DNA of 11,117 nucleotides from GCA-2686265 sp036010965 (GTDB lineage Bacteria; Planctomycetota; UBA1135; GCA-002686595). The DNA lies in assembly GCA_036010965.1 (NCBI GenBank), contig DASCMO010000074.1, forward strand, positions 1-11,117, written 5' to 3'. The notes under the pieces are model-generated. The model saw nothing but the letters and a program-made list of their open reading frames with translations. It had not been told where the DNA came from and searched no databases. The position numbers and the translations under genes were made by a program. Shown one piece after another: positions 6,863 through 11,117 of the stretch; the stretch's first letter is position 1; every line of letters starts with the position of its first letter.

Positions 6863-8491
6863 ATGACTCCCAGCTCCACGCCGCTCACGCCGGCCGAGAC
6901 CCGCATCCTGATCTGCGACACCCTCTCACCCGCCGCCCTCGAGGCCTTCGGTGAGCGCGGCTTCGAACCGCGCGTGCAGACCGGGATGAGCGAGGACGAG
7001 CTCTGCGCATGCGTCGGAGAGGTCCACGCTCTGATCGTGCGCTCCGCCACGCGCATCACGCGCCGCGTGCTCGAAGCGGCGGGATCCCTGCGCGTGGTCG
7101 GTCGGGCGGGGGTCGGCGTGGACAACGTCGACTGCGACGCTGCCACCGAGCGCGGGGTGGTCGTCATGAACACGCCGACGGGCAACACGACGACCACCGG
7201 GGAGCTGGCGATCGCCCTGCTCTGCTCCCTCGCCCGGCACATCCCGCGCGCCGACCGGGAGGTGGGTGAGGGCAAGTGGAACAAGAAGCACCTGGTGGGC
7301 AGCGAGCTGACTGGCAAGCGCCTGGGAGTGATCGGCCTGGGGCGCATCGGCGGCGTCGTGGCGCAGCGCGGCCGCGGCTTGTGCATGGAGGTCGTGGCTC
7401 ACGATCCCTACCTCTCCTCCACCGGTGTCGCGTCTCCGGTCGAGGGCGTCGCTTTGGTCGAGCTCGACGAGCTGCTGGCGACCTCCGACTTCATCTCCCT
7501 GCACGTCCCCCTGCTCGACTCGACGCGCAACCTGCTGTCACGCGAGAAGATCGCCCTGATCAAGCCCGGCGCGCGCGTGATCAACGCCGCCCGCGGCGGT
7601 CTGATCGACGAACAGGCCCTGGCCGAGGCCCTCGAGGAGGGCCGCGTCGCCGGGGCCGCCCTGGACGTCCTGGCCGAGGAACCTCCCGGCCCCGAGCACC
7701 CCTTGATGGGCCGCGACGACGTGATCCTGACCCCGCACCTGGGGGCCTCGTCCAGCGAGGCGCAGCACAACGTGGCGGTGGGGATCGCGGCGCAGATCTG
7801 CGACTTCTTCAGCGACGGCGTGGCCCACAACGCCGTCAACGCGCCGGCCCTCTCGGCCGACCTCCTGGAGCGCCTCGCGCCCTACGTCCTGCTGGCCCAG
7901 CGCATGGGGACCTTCCTGGCCCAGCGCATGGAGGAGGCTCCGCGCAAGGTCGAGGTGACCCTCTGCGGCGAGATCGCACGCCAGGGCGAGGGCTACTTGG
8001 GCCTCTCGGTCCTGGTGGGCGTCCTGCGCCGCTCCGACCGCGGAGTGAACTTCGTCAACGCCCCCCTGATCGCGAGCGAGAAGGGCGTTCGCCTGCTCGA
8101 AGGGGCGGAGGAGAACGCCCAGTTCTACAGCGGCATGATCAAGGTGCGCGCCACCAGCCGCGGCGGCGAGGAAAGCCATCTGGTCGCCGGAACGGTCTTC
8201 GGTCGCACGCCGAAGTTCGTACGCGTCGACGACCTGCACCTCGACCTCGAGCCCGAGGGCGTGATGCTGCTCACGGTCCACCGCGACCGACCCGGCGTGA
8301 TGGGCCGGATCGGGACGATCCTGGGCGAGGCGGGCGTCAACATCCGGCGCGTGGAGTTGGGCTCCGCGCCGTCCGAGGACGAGGCCCCGGCCTCGGGCTT
8401 CTTCTCCCTGGACGAGCGTCCGACCGACGAGGTCCTCGCGAGGATCGGGGAACTCGAACCGATCGAGCAGGTGCGCCTGGTCGAGCTCTAG
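6863..8491 (+). CDS. serA: D-3-phosphoglycerate dehydrogenase, long form with ASB and ACT domains
   Basis: SerA oxidises 3-phosphoglycerate to 3-phosphohydroxypyruvate with NAD+, the first step of the phosphorylated serine pathway. The 542-residue product has the D-2-hydroxyacid dehydrogenase fold. The substrate loop is GNTTTTGELA (108-117) and the NAD-binding motif GLGRIG is at 158-163. The catalytic triad is Arg244 (NAARGG), Glu273 (AEEPP) and His292 (TPHLGASSSEAQ). An intervening allosteric substrate-binding-type domain (about 325-455) follows, then a C-terminal ACT domain (about 467-542, with HRDRPGVMGRIGTIL). This is the long Mycobacterium/Bacillus-like architecture; the ACT domain is where serine feedback usually acts, so feedback control is plausible. 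ATG 6863 lies 13 bases after the ruvA stop; Shine-Dalgarno is weak (TGAGG about 11 bases upstream). The SerB-like and aminotransferase genes follow. Confidence 0.96.
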   Translation: MTPSSTPLTPAETRILICDTLSPAALEAFGERGFEPRVQTGMSEDELCACVGEVHALIVRSATRITRRVLEAAGSLRVVGRAGVGVDNVDCDAATERGVVVMNTPTGNTTTTGELAIALLCSLARHIPRADREVGEGKWNKKHLVGSELTGKRLGVIGLGRIGGVVAQRGRGLCMEVVAHDPYLSSTGVASPVEGVALVELDELLATSDFISLHVPLLDSTRNLLSREKIALIKPGARVINAARGGLIDEQALAEALEEGRVAGAALDVLAEEPPGPEHPLMGRDDVILTPHLGASSSEAQHNVAVGIAAQICDFFSDGVAHNAVNAPALSADLLERLAPYVLLAQRMGTFLAQRMEEAPRKVEVTLCGEIARQGEGYLGLSVLVGVLRRSDRGVNFVNAPLIASEKGVRLLEGAEENAQFYSGMIKVRATSRGGEESHLVAGTVFGRTPKFVRVDDLHLDLEPEGVMLLTVHRDRPGVMGRIGTILGEAGVNIRRVELGSAPSEDEAPASGFFSLDERPTDEVLARIGELEPIEQVRLVEL

Positions 8492-8532
8492 CGACCCTTG
8501 CACTCCGCCCGAACCGCCAACACCGCCGCGCC

Positions 8533-9270
8533 GTGAGCCTCACCGACGCTCCTCCGCCCTACGCGACCGTGGTCTTTGACTGCGACTCGACCCTCTCACG
8601 CATCGAGGGCATCGAGGAGCTCTCGGGAGCGCGGCGCGCGCAGATCGCGCGCATGACGGCCAGCGCCATGGAGGGCGAGGTTCCTCTGGAGCAGGTCTAC
8701 GGCCGACGTCTCGAGCTCGTGCGTCCCTCGCGGGCGAGCCTCCAGGCGGTGGGCGTACGCTACGTCGAGGAGCTGGTGTGCAACGCCCGGATCTGCCTGG
8801 CGGCCCTGGCCTTCCTGGGCAAGCGCCTGGTGATCGTCTCCGGCGGCCTGCACCCGGCCGTCCTCCATCTCGCCCGCCACCTGGGCGTGGCCGAAGAGGA
8901 CGTCTTCGCCGTCGGCGTCACCCTCGCCGCCGACGGGACCTACCTCGACTTCGACCGCGACTCGCCCCTGGCGCGCGCGGGCGGCAAGGTCCCGATCCTG
9001 GAGTCGATCGCCGCCGCTCCGGACGCCGGCCCAGTCTGCCTGGTGGGCGACGGCGTCACGGATCTGGAGGCAGCGGGCGCCGTGGCGCGCTTCGTGGCCT
9101 TCGGCGGCGTCGAGCGCCGCGAGGCGGTCTTCGCGCGCGCCGCCGTGACCTGCGAGGAGCCCGACTTCGCCGCCCTGGCGCCGCTGCTCTTCTCGGAAGA
9201 TGAACTCGCCGTGCTGCGAAGTGAACCGCGCTTCGGTAGCTTCACACGAGACATCGAGCCTCACACCTAG
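8533..9270 (+). CDS. serB: SerB-like HAD phosphatase, probable phosphoserine phosphatase
   Basis: The 245-residue product has all HAD superfamily motifs in the SerB arrangement. Motif I is FDCDSTLS with nucleophile Asp16 and acid Asp18; motif II is VSGG (Ser103); motif III Lys152 lies after RAGGK; motif IV is GDGVTD (172-177). An alpha-helical cap lies between motifs I and II (about 26-90) and carries IEGIEELSGA, near the glutamate position expected in phosphoserine phosphatases. It would hydrolyse O-phosphoserine to serine, the last step of the phosphorylated pathway. There is no N-terminal ACT extension, so it is the short form. The start is taken as GTG 8533, 41 bases after serA; no ATG lies upstream in this frame and the next one would remove motif I. 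No Shine-Dalgarno is visible. Position between serA and a class V aminotransferase strongly supports the assignment. The alternative is a HAD phosphatase acting on another small phosphate ester. Confidence 0.88.
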   Translation: MSLTDAPPPYATVVFDCDSTLSRIEGIEELSGARRAQIARMTASAMEGEVPLEQVYGRRLELVRPSRASLQAVGVRYVEELVCNARICLAALAFLGKRLVIVSGGLHPAVLHLARHLGVAEEDVFAVGVTLAADGTYLDFDRDSPLARAGGKVPILESIAAAPDAGPVCLVGDGVTDLEAAGAVARFVAFGGVERREAVFARAAVTCEEPDFAALAPLLFSEDELAVLRSEPRFGSFTRDIEPHT

Positions 9271-9271
9271 C

Positions 9272-9277
9272 GGAAGA
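9272..9277 (+). promoter_or_regulatory. Ribosome binding site of the class V aminotransferase
   Basis: GGAAGA lies six bases before ATG 9284 and just after the stop of the SerB-like gene. It supports ATG 9284 over the upstream in-frame ATG at 9200, which lies inside the previous gene. Confidence 0.55.
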
Positions 9278-9283
9278 TCTCCC

Positions 9284-10411
9284 ATGCTCTGGATCCCCGG
9301 CCCGACCGAAATCCGTCCCGAAATCCTCGCCGAGTGCGCCCGTCCGGCCATCGGCCACCGCGCTCCGCAGATGGTCGAGTTGATCGAGCGCCTGGACCCT
9401 CACCTGCCCCTGGCCTTCGGCCTGGCAGAGGGCAGCGATGCTCACGTCGGCGTCCACTCCACGAGCGCCTCGGGTCTGATGGAGGCCTCCCTGCGCGGTG
9501 TGGGGCCGCGTGTGCTCTCGGTGGTCAACGGCGCCTTCAGCCGCCGCTTCTTCCAGATGGCGGAGCTGCTCGGCAAGGACGTCCAGCGGCTCGACGTCGC
9601 CTGGGGCGCGGGGGTCGAGCCCGAGGAGCTGGCGGCGCGTCTGGCGAGCGACGGTCCCTTCGACGCGCTGACCCTGGTCGCCAACGAGACCTCGACCGGC
9701 GTACGCACGCCCCTCGACGCGATCGCGGCGGTCCTGCGCGAGCACGGCGAGACGCGCCTTCTGGTGGACGTGGTGAGCTTGATCGCAGGTGCACCGGTGG
9801 ACTTTGACGCCCACGGCATCGACTTCGCCTTCGCCGGCGTGCAGAAGGCCCTGGCCTTGCCGCCGGGCATCGCCGTGTGTTGCGCGTCGGAGCGCTACAT
9901 GGCGGGCGCTCGCGCTCTGGAGCGCAGGAGCTGGGCCCTCGACCCGGTGCGAATCATCGATGGGCACGCGGCGCGCAAGACGCCGGCGACGCCCTGCACG
10001 CCGCTCTACTACGCCCTCGCGCGCCAGCTCGAGGACATCAGCGCCGGGGTGACCTTGCCGGCCGGAACGGACGCCGCACCCGGCGCCGCGGCCTGGAGCG
10101 CGCGCTTCGCCCGCCACGAGCGCATGCAGGCGCGCACGGTCAGCTGGGCGAACGAGCACGGCCTCGAGTTGCTCCCCGAGGCGCGCTTCGCCTCCCCCAC
10201 CGTCTCCTGCGTGCGCGCCGGTTCCCTGGACGTGGCCGCGTTCGTGTCCGGCCTCGCCGAGCGTGGTTTCTCGATCTCCAACGGCTACGGCGACCTGAAG
10301 GGCAAGACCTTCCGCATCGGCCACATGGGCGACCACACCGAGGAAGGCCTCAACCAACTGCTCGCCACCGCGGACGAGGTCCTGGCGGGGTTGAGCCAGA
10401 AGGCGAGCTGA
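9284..10411 (+). CDS. Class V PLP aminotransferase, probable phosphoserine aminotransferase
   Basis: The 375-residue product is a fold-type I, class V (alanine-glyoxylate / serine-pyruvate type) aminotransferase. It opens with PGPTEIRPEIL and GHRAPQM (24-30). NETSTG (134-139) is next, then Asp162 in VDVVS, which contacts the pyridine nitrogen. Lys188 in FAGVQKALALPPG is the Schiff-base lysine, and Arg344 in FRIGHMGD is the likely substrate-carboxylate arginine. Family members use serine, alanine or phosphoserine with glyoxylate, pyruvate or 2-oxoglutarate. Here the gene follows serA and serB by 13 bases. The missing step between them is the glutamate-dependent conversion of 3-phosphohydroxypyruvate to phosphoserine, so it probably replaces classical SerC. 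Substrate assignment is inference from context. Start ATG 9284 gives the family N-terminus. It ends nine bases from the stop of the convergent minus-strand gene. Confidence 0.88.
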   Translation: MLWIPGPTEIRPEILAECARPAIGHRAPQMVELIERLDPHLPLAFGLAEGSDAHVGVHSTSASGLMEASLRGVGPRVLSVVNGAFSRRFFQMAELLGKDVQRLDVAWGAGVEPEELAARLASDGPFDALTLVANETSTGVRTPLDAIAAVLREHGETRLLVDVVSLIAGAPVDFDAHGIDFAFAGVQKALALPPGIAVCCASERYMAGARALERRSWALDPVRIIDGHAARKTPATPCTPLYYALARQLEDISAGVTLPAGTDAAPGAAAWSARFARHERMQARTVSWANEHGLELLPEARFASPTVSCVRAGSLDVAAFVSGLAERGFSISNGYGDLKGKTFRIGHMGDHTEEGLNQLLATADEVLAGLSQKAS

Positions 10412-10420
10412 ACGCCCGGC

Positions 10421-11117
10421 CTACTCCTCCACCAAATGTGCGGCGCGCGCCAGGAGGAGGGCGACGGTGCGCACTTGCTCGGGGGCGAGGTGGTGGAGCT
10501 GGTGCACGAGGGTGCGCGAGGGATCGAGGACGCTCCAGGCGCCGGGGTCGCGCTCGCGCTCTTCGTCGAGCACGCGCACGAAGTCCTCTAGCAGCTCGCG
10601 GTACGCGGCGCCGTGGGGCAAGGAGCCGCCGGCCCCGCCCTCCGCAGCGGCCAGCACATCCACCAGGACCAGGCGCGGATCCTCGAGGGTGCACATCGCC
10701 ACCAGCTCGGCCCGCAGCTCGAGCCGACGCTGCACGGCGAGCGGGGTCACTCCGCCGCGCAACAACAAGCCCAGGACACGCCCCAAGCGACGGCCCAGTG
10801 GCAGGAAGCGCGCGCGGTCACAGAGGTGGCCCTCCTCGTGCACCGCCACGGCGCGCGCCAGCTCCGTCAAGGTCGGCGGTGCCAGGGGAGCACCCGCCGC
10901 CCGCTCGCGCATCAGCGACAGGCGCAGACGCGACGCCTCGCCCAGCAAGGGGTCGACTGCGCGTCGTTCGCGTTCGCGCGCGCCGGCAGCCTCGGAGTCG
11001 GCGCGCAGTCGCAGACCGCCCTCGGCCAGCAGATCGTCCAGCGCCGCGCTCTGAGCAGGATCGCCAAAGCCCTGCGCCAGGCGGGCCCAGACGGCCACCT
11101 CGCCTCGCACGACGGCC
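10421..11117 (-). CDS. Unknown protein with an HEEGH (zincin-like) motif; 5' end outside window
   Basis: The frame is open from the stop at 10421 to the right edge. A GTG at 11110 could start it (229 residues), but the frame has no stop before the edge, so the gene is probably cut off. The sequence is Ala-, Arg- and Leu-rich and mostly helical-looking. Residues 91-95 (counted from GTG 11110) read HEEGH within a helix (LARAVAVHEEGHLCD), which fits the HExxH zinc-binding and catalytic motif of gluzincin peptidases. A downstream ELRAEL stretch (131-136) could give the third ligand, Glu131 or Glu135. No signal peptide can be judged because the N-terminus may be missing. No family is recognised and HExxH alone can arise by chance. 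It is convergent with the aminotransferase gene, with only nine bases between stops. Confidence 0.6.
   Translation of the reverse strand, partial: AVVRGEVAVWARLAQGFGDPAQSAALDDLLAEGGLRLRADSEAAGARERERRAVDPLLGEASRLRLSLMRERAAGAPLAPPTLTELARAVAVHEEGHLCDRARFLPLGRRLGRVLGLLLRGGVTPLAVQRRLELRAELVAMCTLEDPRLVLVDVLAAAEGGAGGSLPHGAAYRELLEDFVRVLDEERERDPGAWSVLDPSRTLVHQLHHLAPEQVRTVALLLARAAHLVEE

Noticed and set aside
7276..8532. Long open frame inside serA that runs in frame into the SerB-like gene
   Set aside because: The part inside serA is Arg/Pro/Gly-rich shadow sequence. The real protein begins at GTG 8533, just before HAD motif I, so this is not a fusion.
10412..10420. Bidirectional terminator between the convergent aminotransferase and HEEGH genes
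   Set aside because: Only nine bases separate the stops, and no stem with a T-tract is visible there.

Overview
The window is GC-rich bacterial chromosome, densely packed with genes. It has no tRNA, rRNA, insertion sequence, CRISPR array or phage gene that I can see. The best guess at origin is a high-GC member of the Planctomycetota. The reasons are a protein that joins TPR repeats to RNA-polymerase alpha-CTD-like domains, a degenerate endonuclease III relative with a DWNE motif, weak or absent Shine-Dalgarno sequences before several genes, and an rpsP that is not followed by rimM-trmD-rplS. This assignment is inference from gene content, not from a phylogenetic marker search.

Left half, minus strand, transcribed right to left: murA (first step of peptidoglycan precursor synthesis), ffh (SRP54 GTPase), rpsP (ribosomal protein S16) and a partial endonuclease III-like gene that leaves the window at base 1. 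The last gene keeps the canonical C-X6-C-X2-C-X5-C iron-sulfur ligands, but by eye it has lost both the catalytic lysine and the catalytic aspartate of the HhH-GPD glycosylase/lyase fold. It then continues into a long charged helix. Both Ffh and S16 carry unusual basic, low-complexity C-terminal tails.

Centre: a divergent intergenic region of about 300 bp (4522-4824) separates murA from the rightward genes. It contains a good sigma70-like promoter, TTGACT-18 bp-TATCAT, facing right.

Right half, plus strand: a TPR protein ending in two tandem alpha-CTD-like domains, then ruvA (Holliday junction binding), serA (3-phosphoglycerate dehydrogenase), a SerB-like HAD phosphatase and a class V PLP aminotransferase. 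Gaps are 13 to 42 bp, so this looks like one operon. The last three genes together can supply the whole phosphorylated serine pathway (3-phosphoglycerate to 3-phosphohydroxypyruvate to phosphoserine to serine) if the aminotransferase acts as the phosphoserine aminotransferase.

Far right: a convergent minus-strand gene of unknown function, with an HEEGH zinc-peptidase-like motif, is cut off by the window edge. Most of the window is housekeeping. The parts most worth a second look are the TPR/double alpha-CTD protein and the apparently catalytically dead [4Fe-4S] endonuclease III relative.
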